Translations under genes and position numbers: made by a program
The notes under the pieces: model-generated
What the model was told of the DNA's origin: nothing
Databases searched by the model: none
The model's input: the letters and a program-made list of their open reading frames with translations, nothing else
Part shown: piece by piece, positions 27,539 to 37,276 of the stretch
Layout of the letters: each line of letters starts with the position of its first letter
Numbering within the stretch: the stretch's first letter is position 1
Assembly: GCA_024235715.1 (NCBI GenBank)
Contig: JACKLW010000021.1
Span: 1-42,429, forward strand
Origin: Accumulibacter sp.
GTDB lineage: Bacteria; Pseudomonadota; Gammaproteobacteria; Burkholderiales; Rhodocyclaceae
DNA: 42,429 nt
Direction of reading: 5' to 3'

Positions 27539-28329
27539 TCTTCGATCTGAACCTGGGGCTGGGCACCATCCTGGTGCCGATACTGCTGATCCTCGTCTTC
27601 GCCTCGCTGCGCATCCTGCGCGAGTACGAGCGCGGCGTGGTGTTCCAGCTCGGCCGTTTCTGGAAGGTCAAGGGACCAGGGCTGGTGATCGTCATTCCCG
27701 GCATCCAGCAGATGGTGCGCGTCGACCTGCGGGTGGTGACCATGGACGTCCAGCCGCAGGACGTGATCTCGCGCGACAACGTCTCGGTCAAGGTAAACGC
27801 CGTCGTCTTCTTCCGTGTCGTCGACCCGCAGAAAGCGATCATTCAGGTCGAGGAGTTCCTGATGGCCACCTCGCAACTTGCGCAGACGACGCTGCGCGTC
27901 GTTCTCGGCAAGCACGAACTCGACGAGATGCTCGCCGAGCGCGAGCGGCTGAACATCGACGTGCAGAAGATCCTCGACGCGCAGACCGACGCCTGGGGCG
28001 TCAAGGTCACCAATGTCGAGATCAAGCATATCGACCTCAACGAGTCGATGATCCGGGCAATTGCCCGCCAGGCCGAGGCCGAGCGCGAGCGGCGCGCCAA
28101 GGTGATCCACGCCGAAGGCGAAAAACAGGCGGCGGCTGCGCTGCTCGAGGCGGCGACGACCCTGGCGCAGCGCCCCGAGGCGATGCAGCTGCGTTATCTG
28201 CAGACCATGACGCAGGTTGCCGGTGACCGCGCCACGACCGTCGTGCTGCCCCTGCCGCTCGACGTGCTCGCTGCCCTGGCACCGAAGGCCCCGCCAGCGG
28301 GTGGTGGCGTCGCCGACTCAGGCGCGTGA
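27535..28329 (+). CDS. Slipin / stomatin-like SPFH protein
   Basis: A 264-aa slipin. One N-terminal hydrophobic hairpin ([16 protein letters not shown]) anchors it, followed by the SPFH domain ([51 protein letters not shown]) and a charged coiled-coil tail with [20 protein letters not shown]. These proteins oligomerise into membrane rings and organise microdomains. The start ATG 27535 overlaps the nfeD stop, and the C-terminus is expected to be the NfeD cleavage target. Confidence 0.94.
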   Translation: MIFDLNLGLGTILVPILLILVFASLRILREYERGVVFQLGRFWKVKGPGLVIVIPGIQQMVRVDLRVVTMDVQPQDVISRDNVSVKVNAVVFFRVVDPQKAIIQVEEFLMATSQLAQTTLRVVLGKHELDEMLAERERLNIDVQKILDAQTDAWGVKVTNVEIKHIDLNESMIRAIARQAEAERERRAKVIHAEGEKQAAAALLEAATTLAQRPEAMQLRYLQTMTQVAGDRATTVVLPLPLDVLAALAPKAPPAGGGVADSGA

Positions 28330-28374
28330 TCCGGCCGAGCGCCGGACGTGCGCGCCTCAGGGCGCGGGCGTTTT
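28330..28374 (+). terminator. Two adjacent hairpins ending the nfeD-slipin operon
   Basis: Directly after the slipin stop, TCCGGC (28330-28335) pairs with GCCGGA (28341-28346). A second stem, CGCGCC (28351-28356) with GGCGCG (28361-28366), is followed 4 nt later by TTTT (28371-28374). The second stem overlaps the 3' end of the convergent hydrolase gene. Confidence 0.4.
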
Positions 28375-29307
28375 GCGCTCCGACGAGGAGCGCTCGCTGC
28401 CGGCCAGGAGGAAGTCGATCGCCTGCCGCCACCAGGCGTCGTCGAGGCGAGCAAACCAGTCGTTGTGTTCGGCACCGTCGATTACCGCCAAGCGCTTCGG
28501 TTCGGTGAGCGCCGCGAAGAGCGCCCGGCCGAACTGCGGCGGGACGATGCTGTCCCTGGCGGCGATGACGACCAGCACCGGGTGTCCGAAAGACGCCAGG
28601 TGGGCGACGCTGTCGTAGCGGTCGCGCAGCAGCCACTGCACGGGCAACAGCGGGTAATGGTGCGCGGCGACGCTCGCGAGCCGGTCCCATGGCGTGATCA
28701 GCAGCAGGCCGGCGATCAGCTCGCGTCGTGCTGCGCTGGCTGCCGCCGCCACGCCGGCGCCCAGCGATTCGCCGATGATCAGCAGCGGTCCGCCGTACAT
28801 GCGGTGCGCCAGCAGAAGGGTCTGATCGGCATCGGCGACCAGGCTTTTCTCGCCCACTTCGCCGGGGCGCGGGCCGTAAGCCGGATACTCGGCGAGGATC
28901 ACCCGCAGGCCATGGCGAGCGAGCACGTCGACGTAGAAGCGGCGGTGGCCGGCATGGCCGGCATTGCCGTGAAAGATGATCGCCGTGGCCCGCGCCTGGC
29001 CGTCGGCTTCGGCCAGCAGGCCGCGGAAATCAGGCGCCGTTGGCCAGGGTGCGAGCCCGCCGGAGGCGGTCTCCATCTCGGCAACGCTGGCCGGTTCAGG
29101 GAAGTAGAGCAGTTTGTCCTGGAACATGCTGACCCCGGCCAGTGCGATCAGACAGACGAGGAGCGCGATGCGCAGGGCCGCTCGGGCGGCAGCGGTGCTG
29201 GCGCGGCTGCGGCTGGTCGGACCGGCACGCGGCGGCGACGAAGTCGCCAGCGCGTGCTCATTTCTTTCCGACAAGGCGAGGGGCCTCGAAGAGCGAGCTG
29301 ATTTCAA
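28357..29307 (-). CDS. Membrane-anchored alpha/beta hydrolase (BEM46/YfhR-like)
   Basis: An alpha/beta-hydrolase-fold protein. One transmembrane helix (LRIALLVCLIALAGVSMF) precedes DKLLYFPEP, the usual start of the BEM46/YfhR group. Core motifs are the oxyanion loop FHGNAGHAGHRRFYV, the nucleophile elbow GESLGAG, the acid-site strand PVLVVIAARDSIVPP and the late His in GAEHNDWF. The substrate is unknown (ester or peptide). The open frame begins at 29307, inside clpX; TTG 29274, which overlaps the clpX stop, is a more likely start with GAGG about 9 nt upstream. Overlap with the ClpX-like gene implies coupled translation. Confidence 0.85.
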   Translation of the reverse strand: MKSARSSRPLALSERNEHALATSSPPRAGPTSRSRASTAAARAALRIALLVCLIALAGVSMFQDKLLYFPEPASVAEMETASGGLAPWPTAPDFRGLLAEADGQARATAIIFHGNAGHAGHRRFYVDVLARHGLRVILAEYPAYGPRPGEVGEKSLVADADQTLLLAHRMYGGPLLIIGESLGAGVAAAASAARRELIAGLLLITPWDRLASVAAHHYPLLPVQWLLRDRYDSVAHLASFGHPVLVVIAARDSIVPPQFGRALFAALTEPKRLAVIDGAEHNDWFARLDDAWWRQAIDFLLAGSERSSSERKTPAP

Positions 29308-30259
29308 CTCTGGCGATCTCCGGGTGGTCGGGTACGACGTAGAGAATCGGCGTGATCAGTTCCTCGAAGATGCCGCGCAGGCTGCGTGCGCCGGTCTTGT
29401 ACTCGATGGCGATTTCGGCAATCTGCTCGAAGACCTTCGGGCCGATACGCAGGTCGACGCCTTCGCCGCGAAATATTTCGATGTACTGTCGATAGATCGA
29501 GTTCTTCGGCACGCTCATGATGCGTACCAGCATTGCCTTGCTCAATGCGTGCAGGTTGGCGATCACCGGCAGGCGACCGGTGAACTCGGGAATCAGGCCG
29601 AACTCGAAGAGGTCGGTCGGCTTCACCCGCTTGTTCAGGCGATCGAGGATATTCTGGTTGTCGTCGGCCGAGGTGGCGATGAAGCCGAAGCCGTGGGTCT
29701 TGGCCATGATGTTCTCGATACCGACAAAGGCGCCGCCGCAGATGAACAGGATGTTGCTGGTGTCGATGTAGTGATCGTCCCTGAGCTTGACCGGCGAGCC
29801 TTCCATGATCTTGAGCAGGGCATGTTGCACGCTCTCGCCAGAAATCGCTCCCGACTGTGTATGGTTGGCCTTCAGCTTGTCGATTTCATCGATGAAGATG
29901 ATGCCGTGCTGGGCGTTTTCGATCTTGCCGTCAGCCTTGTCGACCAGCCTCTGCAGAACGGCTTCGATTTCCTCGTTGACGTACTTGGTTTGTGCCAGTG
30001 ACGTTGCATCGGCGGTCACGAAGGGGACTTTCAGCATCCGCGACAGGGTATCGCAGAGCAGCGTCTTGCCGGTGCCGGAAGGACCGACCAGCAGTACGTT
30101 GCTCTTGGCTATCGTCCCCCTGTCGCTGGCGAAGGTGGCGATCTTCCGGTAGTGCGAGTACACGGCAACGGCCACGACCTTCTTGGCCTCTTCCTGGCCG
30201 ATGACGTATTGATCGAGATACTTGACGATGGCACTGGGTGTGGTTTCTCTGGCTAGCAC
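29258..30259 (-). CDS. ClpX-like AAA+ ATPase lacking the zinc-binding domain
   Basis: A 333-aa protein matching the AAA+ module of ClpX, but about 90 aa shorter. Intact parts are Walker A GPSGTGKT (59-66), Walker B IIFIDEID, the arginine finger in IPEFTGRLP (Arg229) and sensor 2 GARSLR (290-295). Missing or altered: the N-terminal C4 zinc-binding domain (upstream frame stops at about 30304 with no cysteines); pore loop 1 is KYVN (93-95 region) instead of GYVG; the RKH loop is deleted; the ClpP-contact IGF loop reads GFGF. The start is GTG 30259. It is therefore a paralogue of the housekeeping ClpX, not its replacement. It may remodel proteins without ClpP, or use another partner such as the co-encoded hydrolase (inference). 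Confidence 0.85.
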   Translation of the reverse strand: MLARETTPSAIVKYLDQYVIGQEEAKKVVAVAVYSHYRKIATFASDRGTIAKSNVLLVGPSGTGKTLLCDTLSRMLKVPFVTADATSLAQTKYVNEEIEAVLQRLVDKADGKIENAQHGIIFIDEIDKLKANHTQSGAISGESVQHALLKIMEGSPVKLRDDHYIDTSNILFICGGAFVGIENIMAKTHGFGFIATSADDNQNILDRLNKRVKPTDLFEFGLIPEFTGRLPVIANLHALSKAMLVRIMSVPKNSIYRQYIEIFRGEGVDLRIGPKVFEQIAEIAIEYKTGARSLRGIFEELITPILYVVPDHPEIARVEISSLFEAPRLVGKK

Positions 30260-30349
30260 AGGGGTAATCCCGGAATCAAAGGATGGTTGCGGCAGGCGCT
30301 CATCTTATTCCGAAACCGCCGCCTGTGCCGGGCGGCCATGCCGCAGCGC

Positions 30350-31543
30350 TCAGGCGTGTCGGCGGCCGCGGATCAGGGCCAGGTACGACAAGGGCGCCAG
30401 GGCGGTGCAGATGGCGACGCCTGCCGCGAGCGCGCCGCCGCCCCCTGAAAGTGCATGCCCGACGGCGATGCCGACCAGCGCGGCGAGGGTCATCTGCACG
30501 AAACCCATCAGCGCCGAAGCCGACCCGGCCATCGCCGGATAGGGCGCCAGTGCCCTGGCAATCGCGTTTGGCATGACCAGGCCGGTGGCCACGGTACAGA
30601 AGAACATCGGTCCGAGAATCGCGGCAATGCTGTTTACGCCCGCGACTTCCAGCGCCGCCATGCACAGGCCGGCGATGGCGCCGAGCCAGGCGCCGAACGC
30701 CAGCAGGCTGTCGCCACCGAAACGCCTGACGAGTTTTCCGGAAGCGACGGAGCCGAGCAGGTAGCCGGCGACGACCAGGCCGAAACTCATGCCAAAGACC
30801 TCCGGCGTCAGCCCGTGCCTTTCGCTGAGAACGAACGAGGAGGCAGAGATGAAGGCAAACAGCGCGCTGTACGAAAACGAGAAGGTGAGCACGTAGCCGA
30901 GGTAGCGGCGGTCGCCCAGCAGCAGGCGGAAGTTGGCGGCCACCTGGCGCGGATGCGTCGCTCCCGGATGGCGATGAATGTTGCTTTCGCCGAGCAGGCG
31001 AGTGACGGCGATGAGCTGGGCAGTGGAAACGAGCAGCAGAATGACAAAATTGGACTGCCAGCCGAAGAGCACCGTCAGGAAACCGCCGAGGGTCGGTCCG
31101 AAGAGCGGCGCTATGGCCATCGCGCCGCCCATGTAGGCGATGATGCGTGCCGACTCGGTTGCGCCCCAGACGTCGCGCACGACGGCACGGCCGAGAACCG
31201 GGCCGGCGCAGGCGCCGATCGCCTGCACGAAGCGTGCGGCGATCAGCATCTCGATACTTTGTGCCAGGATGCAGCCGATCGTCGCCAGGCAGTAGATCGC
31301 CAGTCCGCCGAGCATCAGCGGCCGGCGGCCGAAGCGATCGGAGAGGGGGCCGTAGAACAGCTGGCCAACGGCGAAACCGGCGAGAAAGACCGACAGCGTC
31401 AGCTGCACGCCGGCTGCATCGCTGGCAAACACCCGCGCCAGGGTGGGCAGCGCCGGCAGGTAGAGGTCGGTAGACAGCGGGCCGAGGGCGACCAGCGTCG
31501 TCAGCAGTACCGCCAGGCCGAAGGAAGGTGGCGGCGCTGTCAT
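30350..31543 (-). CDS. Bcr/CflA family multidrug efflux MFS transporter
   Basis: A 397-aa major facilitator with 12 predicted helices. ATG 31543 (MTAPPPSFGLAVLL) is the start; longer frames enter the next gene. Signature blocks are GPLSTDLYLPALPTLA in helix 1, the A-motif GPLSDRFGRRPLML between helices 2 and 3, and RFVQAIGACAGPVLGRAVVRD in helix 4, all characteristic of Bcr/CflA drug:H+ antiporters (bicyclomycin, chloramphenicol, sulfonamides in characterised members). The substrate here is unknown. It lies 22 nt behind the DUF455 gene on the same strand. Confidence 0.92.
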   Translation of the reverse strand: MTAPPPSFGLAVLLTTLVALGPLSTDLYLPALPTLARVFASDAAGVQLTLSVFLAGFAVGQLFYGPLSDRFGRRPLMLGGLAIYCLATIGCILAQSIEMLIAARFVQAIGACAGPVLGRAVVRDVWGATESARIIAYMGGAMAIAPLFGPTLGGFLTVLFGWQSNFVILLLVSTAQLIAVTRLLGESNIHRHPGATHPRQVAANFRLLLGDRRYLGYVLTFSFSYSALFAFISASSFVLSERHGLTPEVFGMSFGLVVAGYLLGSVASGKLVRRFGGDSLLAFGAWLGAIAGLCMAALEVAGVNSIAAILGPMFFCTVATGLVMPNAIARALAPYPAMAGSASALMGFVQMTLAALVGIAVGHALSGGGGALAAGVAICTALAPLSYLALIRGRRHA

Positions 31544-31565
31544 CGTGCCCCGCCGCCCCGTCGGC

Positions 31566-32354
31566 TCATGGCGCCTGCAATGCTGCCAGTTCCTGCTCGT
31601 CGAAGCCCGCTGCCCGGCGTGCATCGAGGTTGAAGGGGCCGCGCAGGCGAGGCGCGCGGTGGCGCTGCGCGAGTTGCGCGTAGCAGACCACCGGATCCAG
31701 CCCGCGCTGCGCGCACAGCCAGCGGTACCAGCGGTTGCCGATGGCGACGTGGCCGATCTCGTCGGCGAGGATGATCGCCAGGATCGCCGCCCCTGCCTTG
31801 TCACCGACACCTTGCAGCTTGTCACGAATCGCCGGTGCCGCATCGAGACCACGTGCTTCGAGCGTTCGGGGAACCAGCGCCAGACGCGCCAGGAGATCGT
31901 CGCTGGTGCGCTCGGCCATCGCCCACAGCCCATCGTGGGCGGGAAAATCGCCGTAGTCGAAAGCCAGCGTGCGCAAGTGCTCGCGCAGCAGGCCGAAGTG
32001 GCTGGCCTCATCTCCGGCGACGCCAATCCAGTCGCGGTAGAAGTCTGCCGGCATACCGTCGAAGCGCCAGACGATGTCGAGCGCCAGGTTGACCGCGTTG
32101 AGTTCGATGTGGGCCAGCGAATGGATCAGTGCGGCACGTCCTTCGGCGCTGGTGACCGGCCGCTTGGCCAGCTTTGCGGGCGTGACCAGCGCTGGTCGCG
32201 CGCTGCGGCCGGGAAGCGTTGCCATCGCCAGTCGGCGGGTGTCGGGTGTGGCGAGATCCAGCTCGCCGGTCAGCGTGATCGCCCTGACCGCGGCACATTT
32301 GTCATCGGGCACCGGCAACAGCAGGGCGTCGAAGGCAAGCTGCCGCAGTTTCAA
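31566..32354 (-). CDS. DUF455 ferritin-like protein
   Basis: A 262-aa DUF455 protein with a four-helix ferritin-like core. Likely di-metal ligands are the Glu/His pairs SLAHIELNAVNLALD, GDEASHFGLL and LADEIGHVAIGNRWY. It begins with a TTG (32354) that overlaps the upstream gene's TGA, so the two are coupled; no Met codon fits better. Ferritin-like members with this pattern include tRNA hydroxylases (MiaE), but DUF455 itself has no proven function. The conserved C-terminal RLRGPFNLDARRAAGF block is typical of the family. Confidence 0.88.
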   Translation of the reverse strand: MKLRQLAFDALLLPVPDDKCAAVRAITLTGELDLATPDTRRLAMATLPGRSARPALVTPAKLAKRPVTSAEGRAALIHSLAHIELNAVNLALDIVWRFDGMPADFYRDWIGVAGDEASHFGLLREHLRTLAFDYGDFPAHDGLWAMAERTSDDLLARLALVPRTLEARGLDAAPAIRDKLQGVGDKAGAAILAIILADEIGHVAIGNRWYRWLCAQRGLDPVVCYAQLAQRHRAPRLRGPFNLDARRAAGFDEQELAALQAP

Positions 32355-32941
32355 GGAGCAGCTCCCGGCGCTTCCTCCTGCGGCGAGGCGACAAAGCCGT
32401 AGCGTCGTGGCACTTCCGCCCGGCGCGCGGCGACCAGCGGAAGGCGCTGCTCGTTCCAGACAAAGGTCAGCTCGCTGACGCCGGCCCGTGGGCCATCGAT
32501 CGCTGCGAGGAGCGCAGTGTCGTCCGCGACCTCGCCGTTCGGCAGGTGCAGGCAGGGGAGCAGGGCGGTCAGGTCGCGGTCGCAGACGAGCGCCATACCG
32601 ACCGGGGTCTCGAGCAGCAGATTTCCTTCCTCGTCGATCGCCGCACCGCGCAGTTCGCTGACCGCTTCGCCGACCTGGGTCTCCAGGTGGTGTGCGGTCA
32701 CCAGACGCAATACCCAGGGCGTGTAGTCGAGTTCGACGAATACCCGTTGCGGCCCGTTCTGGACGAAGTAATTGCCGCGCTCATCGTGCGTGTACTGGCG
32801 ATTGAGGAAGTCGTTGAGGCCCTGATGTGTGACCGCTTCGCCGCGCATCCGCCAGCGGCCGCGCCGGTCCAGCGACAGCCAGCCGTAGCACGCAGGCACG
32901 TTGGGCCAGCGCAGCAGCGAACTGAAGTCAGGCGTGGGCAT
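32351..32941 (-). CDS. Conserved protein of unknown function
   Basis: A 196-aa soluble protein that I do not assign to a named family. It starts at ATG 32941 and shows a patterned beta-rich sequence (CYGWLSLDRRGRWRMRGEAV, HDERGNYFVQNGPQRVFVEL, DYTPWVLRLV, TPVGMALVCDRDLTALLPCL) without signal peptide or membrane helix. Composition and codon use are normal, so it is very likely a real gene. It overlaps the DUF455 gene by 4 nt and probably belongs to the same operon with the MFS gene. Confidence 0.8.
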   Translation of the reverse strand: MPTPDFSSLLRWPNVPACYGWLSLDRRGRWRMRGEAVTHQGLNDFLNRQYTHDERGNYFVQNGPQRVFVELDYTPWVLRLVTAHHLETQVGEAVSELRGAAIDEEGNLLLETPVGMALVCDRDLTALLPCLHLPNGEVADDTALLAAIDGPRAGVSELTFVWNEQRLPLVAARRAEVPRRYGFVASPQEEAPGAAP

Positions 32942-33010
32942 TGGCTGTTCGCGAGGCCTGGCTCAGCGAGCGACGGCGGCGGAAATGCGGGCTCGCTGTG
33001 TTGTTCAAGA

Positions 33011-33493
33011 TCACAGAAGTTTCTCTATGTCCTGTGCGATGCTTTCCGGCGCTGTCGCCGAGGCGTAGCGTTCGGTCACCTCCCCCTGACGGTTGACCAG
33101 GAACTTGGTGAAATTCCACTTGATTGCCTCGCTGCCGAGCAGACCGGGTGCGGCCTTCTTCAGATACTGGTAGAGCGGGTGCGCGTGCTCGCCGTTGACG
33201 TCGATCTTGGCAAACATCGGAAACGCGACACCATAGTTCCTCTGGCAGAAGCTGGCGATTTCGCCGGCGTCTCCGGGTTCCTGTGCACCGAACTGGTTGC
33301 ATGGGAAGCCAAGCACCTCGAGGCCACGGTCGTGGTAGCGCTGGTAGAGGTCTTCGAGGCCCGCATATTGGGGCGTGAAGCCGCAATTGCTCGCCGTATT
33401 GACGATCAGCAGAACCTTGCCGGCGTAGTCGCCAAGCGACTGGACGCCGCCTTCAAGGCGCTCGGCAGTGAACTCGTGGATCGGTGCGGTCAT
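33011..33493 (-). CDS. Glutathione peroxidase (thioredoxin-fold peroxidase)
   Basis: A 160-aa glutathione-peroxidase-family enzyme with cysteine in place of selenocysteine. ATG 33493 has GGAGATA upstream. The catalytic tetrad is visible: Cys37 in NTASNCGFT, Gln67 in GFPCNQFG, Trp126 and Asn127 in KWNFTKFLV. The Cys in FCQRNYG, at the position used as resolving Cys in thioredoxin-dependent members, suggests reduction by thioredoxin. It detoxifies H2O2 and lipid peroxides in the cytoplasm. The gene stands alone, divergent from a candidate lipoprotein gene. Confidence 0.95.
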   Translation of the reverse strand: MTAPIHEFTAERLEGGVQSLGDYAGKVLLIVNTASNCGFTPQYAGLEDLYQRYHDRGLEVLGFPCNQFGAQEPGDAGEIASFCQRNYGVAFPMFAKIDVNGEHAHPLYQYLKKAAPGLLGSEAIKWNFTKFLVNRQGEVTERYASATAPESIAQDIEKLL

Positions 33494-33671
33494 GGCCGTA
33501 TCTCCGGGGCAGGGGGGTCGAGAAGGAGAGTGTACCCAGAAATCGCCGCCTGTGCGCAGCCGCGACCATCCGGCACAATGCCAGTCGCTTATTGCGCTCA
33601 ACGCAATCTGTTCTTACCATTGGACGCTTCGGTTGCAACCACCCGATCATCGTGCTTGGGACAGACGACTG

Positions 33672-34289
33672 ATGAGCAATGGCCTTCGCCTCCCTGACGC
33701 CATACGCAATGCCATTCCTGGGCAGGAATGGCTGTGCATGCTGTTGCTCGCTGGTTGCGTCAGCGCGCCGGAATACGGCGCTTCGGGGCGGCCGGTCGGC
33801 GAGCGCTCGCCGGACAGCCTGAGCACCGAAGTCCACCTTGTGGAGCCGGCTGCAAACGAGGTGGTCGTGGTCATCAACAACAACGCCGCGCTTGGCAATC
33901 ACGCGGGGATTTTCGCCGGTGAGCGCCTCAGTGACCCGGCGGGCAGTTACAAGAACGTGCGCGCGAAATCGCCTGACTGGCGAAGAGTCAGCCTTGCCGA
34001 CTATGTCGCCTATCAGATGGACGATGGCCTGAGAATCCAGATTTATCGCTTTACGCTGTCGGACCAACAGTTTTCCGCCGTCGTCGCGCGCTTGCCGGAG
34101 GCCGACAGCGCGATGCCGCTGTTCTGTGGCGCCGCAGTGCAGAACGCCATTGCCGGCATCGGGCCGTTCAAGCGTATCGAAGCGACATGGTGGACGTCGC
34201 CGGCCGAACTCGGCCGGCGACTGGCGCCGCTGACCGGCGCTGCGCACGCCGCAGGTGTTTGCCTGTGGCCCGACGGCTTGCCTTGCTGA
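33672..34289 (+). CDS. Candidate lipoprotein of unknown function
   Basis: A 205-aa frame with a lipobox LLAGC (Cys29) after an unusually short hydrophobic stretch. ATG 33672 follows no clear ribosome-binding site; ATG 33738 would leave only six residues before the Cys, so the true start or a nearby frameshift is unsettled. The mature part is plausible protein: EVVVVINNNAALGNHAGIF, GSYKNVRAKSPDWRRVSLADYV and CGAAVQNAIAGIGPFKRI. I recognise no family; the GNHAGIF and later Cys/Gly stretch loosely recall peptidase-like folds but no catalytic set is clear. Confidence 0.65.
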   Translation: MSNGLRLPDAIRNAIPGQEWLCMLLLAGCVSAPEYGASGRPVGERSPDSLSTEVHLVEPAANEVVVVINNNAALGNHAGIFAGERLSDPAGSYKNVRAKSPDWRRVSLADYVAYQMDDGLRIQIYRFTLSDQQFSAVVARLPEADSAMPLFCGAAVQNAIAGIGPFKRIEATWWTSPAELGRRLAPLTGAAHAAGVCLWPDGLPC

Positions 34290-34341
34290 AAATCAGGCGG
34301 CTAGCGGTGCCGGGCAGTTCTTGCTGGTGCCGCGCCTCGCC

Positions 34342-37248
34342 TCAGGCCGCCGCCTCGTTGACCGGATCGCTTGACTCGATCGGCACGCAGGAACAGAACA
34401 GGTGGCGGTCGCCATGCACGTCGTCGACCCGGTTGACGCTTGGCCAGAACTTGTTCTCGGCGACGTAGGGCAGCGGCAGGACCGCCTGCCGGCGACTGTA
34501 GGGCCGCTGCCAGTCGCCGTCGACGATGTCGGCCTGGGTATGCGGCGCATGCTTCAGCGGATTGTCGTCGGCTGGCCAGAGCCCGAGTTCGATCTGGCGA
34601 ATCTCTTCACGGATGGCGACCATCGCGGCAATGAAGCGGTCGAGCTCGGCTTTCGATTCGGACTCGGTCGGCTCGACCATCATCGTTCCGGCGACCGGGA
34701 AGCTGACTGTCGGTGCGTGAAAACCGTAATCCATGAGGCGCTTGGCGATGTCGGTCTCGGAGATGCCGGTGGCTGCCTTGAGCGGGCGTATGTCGAGGAT
34801 GCATTCGTGAGCCACGCGACCCTGGCTACCGGCGTACAGTACCGGGAAGTGCTGGCGCAGGCAGCTGGCGATGTAGTTGGCGTTGAGGATGGCCACCTGC
34901 GTCGCACGGGTCAGCCCGCTGCCGCCCATCATGACGATGTACATCCAGGAGATTGGCAGGATCGACGCCGAGCCCCATGGTGCCGCGGCAACCGCGCCCT
35001 GGCCCTTGTGCGGGCCGTCGATCGGCTGCACGCTGTGGTTGGCCATGAACGGCGCCAGATGGGCCTTCAGACCGATCGGCCCCATCCCCGGCCCGCCGCC
35101 GCCGTGCGGGATGCAGAAAGTCTTGTGCAGGTTCATGTGGCTGACGTCGGCACCAATCAGCGCCGGCGAGGTAAGGCCCAGTTGCGCGTTGAGGTTGGCG
35201 CCGTCCATATACACCTGGCCGCCGTGCGCGTGCACGGTGGCGCAGATCTTCTGCACCGATTCCTCGAAGACGCCGTGGGTCGACGGGTAGGTGATCATCA
35301 GGCAGGCGAGCGTGGCCGCGTGCTGCGCAGCCTTGGCGCCGAGGTCGGCGACGTCGATGTTGCCGGATTCGTCACAGTCGACGACGACGACGCGCATGCC
35401 GCACATCTGCGCCGTGGCCGGATTGGTGCCGTGTGCGGATCGCGGGATCAGGCAGGTCTTGCGCTGCGCGTCGCCGCGGCTGGCGTGATAGCGCGAGATG
35501 GCCACCAGGCCGGCGTATTCGCCCTGAGCGCCTGAATTCGGTTGCATGCAGATGGCGTCGAAACCGGTGATCGCCTTGAGCCATTGCTCGAGTTCGTCGA
35601 TCATTTGCAGATAACCTTCGGCCTGGTCGAGCGGGGCGAAGGGGTGGATGTCGGCGAACTGCGGCCAGGTGATCGGAATCATCTCGCTGGTGGCGTTGAG
35701 CTTCATGGTGCACGAGCCGAGCGAGATCATCGAGTGATCGAGGGCCAGGTCCTTGCTCTGCAGCTTCTTGAGATAGCGCAGCATTTCGTGTTCGGTGTGG
35801 TGGGTGTTGAACACCGGGTGGCAGAGGATGGCATCGTTGCGCAGGAATCTTGCCGGCAGGCTCGGGTCGTCGAGCCGCAACTGCTCATCGAGCGGACCGA
35901 GGTCGGCGTTGATGTCGGCGAGCAGCTTGATCAGCACCACGATGTCGGCCGGTGAGGTCTTCTCGTTCACCGCGATTCCAAGAACGCCGGGAGCGACCTG
36001 GCGCAGGTTGTAGCCGGCATCGATGGCCTCCTTGTAGGCGCTCAGGGCGTGCCCGCCCAGGTCTACGCGCAAGGTGTCGAAGAAATGTCCGGTCAGCACC
36101 GTTATCCCGGCACGGCGCAGGCTTTCGCCCAGAATGGCGGCCAGTCGGTGGATGCGCGTGGCGATGCTGCGCAGGCCCTGCGGGCCATGATAGACGGCAT
36201 ACATGCCGGCGATGTTGGCGAGCAGCACCTGCGAAGTGCAGATGTTGGAGTTGGCTTTTTCGCGACGGATGTGTTGCTCGCGTGTCTGCAGCGCCATGCG
36301 CAGCGCCTTGTTGCCACGGCTGTCGACCGAAACGCCAATGATGCGGCCCGGTACCGAACGCTTGTACTCGTCGCGGGTGGCGAAGAAGGCCGCGTGCGGG
36401 CCGCCGAAGCCGAGCGGGACACCGAAACGCTGCGACGATCCGAGTGCGATGTCGGCGCCCATTTCCCCGGGTGAACGGAGCAGAACCAGCGCCATCAGGT
36501 CGGCGGCGATGGCGACGATGCCGCCGCGCGACTTGACCGCGGCAATTGCGCCGCTGAGGTCGCTGACTTCGCCGCAGTCGTTCGGATACTGGAAGATGGC
36601 GCCGAAGACTTCCTGTTGCGCGGCGACTTCCGGCGACCCGAAGACCAGGTCGAAGCCGAAGTAGGCCGCGCGTGTCTTGACGACGTCGATCGTCTGCGGG
36701 AAACAGCAGGCGTCGACGAAGAAGCGGTTCGATCTCGACTTGCTCACCCGGCGCGCCATGGTCATCGCCTCGGCAGCAGCGGTGGCTTCGTCGAGCAGCG
36801 AAGCGTTGGCGAGTTCGAGTCCGGTGAGATCGACGACCATCTGCTGGTAGTTGAGCAGCGCTTCCAGCCGGCCCTGGGCGATTTCTGCCTGATAGGGGGT
36901 GTAGGCGGTGTACCAGCCCGGATTTTCGAGCACGTTGCGCAGAATGACTGCCGGCGTTCGCGTGTCGGCGTAGCCCAGCCCGATCATCGCGTGCTGGACG
37001 CGGTTGCGGTCGGCCATCGCGCGCAGCGCTTCGAGCGCTTCGCTTTCCGGGCGTGGCTCGGCCAGCGCCAGCGGAGCCGGGAGGCGAATGGCAGCCGGGA
37101 TCGTCTGATCGACGAGTTGCTCGAGGCTGGAAACACCGATTTCAGCCAGCATGGCGGCAATTTCGCCCATGCAGGGACCGATGTGGCGCGCAATGAAATC
37201 GTTGCGCTGTTCGAGTTCGGCGAGGGGCGGCGATGGCGTTGCGTGCAT
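34342..37248 (-). CDS. gcvP: Glycine dehydrogenase (decarboxylating), P-protein
   Basis: A 968-aa full-length P-protein, which decarboxylates glycine with PLP and passes the aminomethyl group to lipoyl-GcvH. ATG 37248 ([14 protein letters not shown]) is chosen; a longer frame upstream overlaps gcvH's end. It begins with the family pattern [17 protein letters not shown], has both tandem PLP-transferase-like halves, and carries the PLP lysine Lys709 in [20 protein letters not shown]. The glycine-rich loop [10 protein letters not shown] is also conserved. It is 28 nt behind gcvH, the last gene of the operon. Confidence 0.97.
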   Translation of the reverse strand: MHATPSPPLAELEQRNDFIARHIGPCMGEIAAMLAEIGVSSLEQLVDQTIPAAIRLPAPLALAEPRPESEALEALRAMADRNRVQHAMIGLGYADTRTPAVILRNVLENPGWYTAYTPYQAEIAQGRLEALLNYQQMVVDLTGLELANASLLDEATAAAEAMTMARRVSKSRSNRFFVDACCFPQTIDVVKTRAAYFGFDLVFGSPEVAAQQEVFGAIFQYPNDCGEVSDLSGAIAAVKSRGGIVAIAADLMALVLLRSPGEMGADIALGSSQRFGVPLGFGGPHAAFFATRDEYKRSVPGRIIGVSVDSRGNKALRMALQTREQHIRREKANSNICTSQVLLANIAGMYAVYHGPQGLRSIATRIHRLAAILGESLRRAGITVLTGHFFDTLRVDLGGHALSAYKEAIDAGYNLRQVAPGVLGIAVNEKTSPADIVVLIKLLADINADLGPLDEQLRLDDPSLPARFLRNDAILCHPVFNTHHTEHEMLRYLKKLQSKDLALDHSMISLGSCTMKLNATSEMIPITWPQFADIHPFAPLDQAEGYLQMIDELEQWLKAITGFDAICMQPNSGAQGEYAGLVAISRYHASRGDAQRKTCLIPRSAHGTNPATAQMCGMRVVVVDCDESGNIDVADLGAKAAQHAATLACLMITYPSTHGVFEESVQKICATVHAHGGQVYMDGANLNAQLGLTSPALIGADVSHMNLHKTFCIPHGGGGPGMGPIGLKAHLAPFMANHSVQPIDGPHKGQGAVAAAPWGSASILPISWMYIVMMGGSGLTRATQVAILNANYIASCLRQHFPVLYAGSQGRVAHECILDIRPLKAATGISETDIAKRLMDYGFHAPTVSFPVAGTMMVEPTESESKAELDRFIAAMVAIREEIRQIELGLWPADDNPLKHAPHTQADIVDGDWQRPYSRRQAVLPLPYVAENKFWPSVNRVDDVHGDRHLFCSCVPIESSDPVNEAAA

Positions 37249-37276
37249 GGCGTGGTCCGGTGGCGTGGCGATCGGC

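Noticed and set aside
34402-35535. 377-aa plus-strand open frame opposite gcvP
   Set aside because: Shadow of gcvP; Ala/Arg/His-rich with no known motif.
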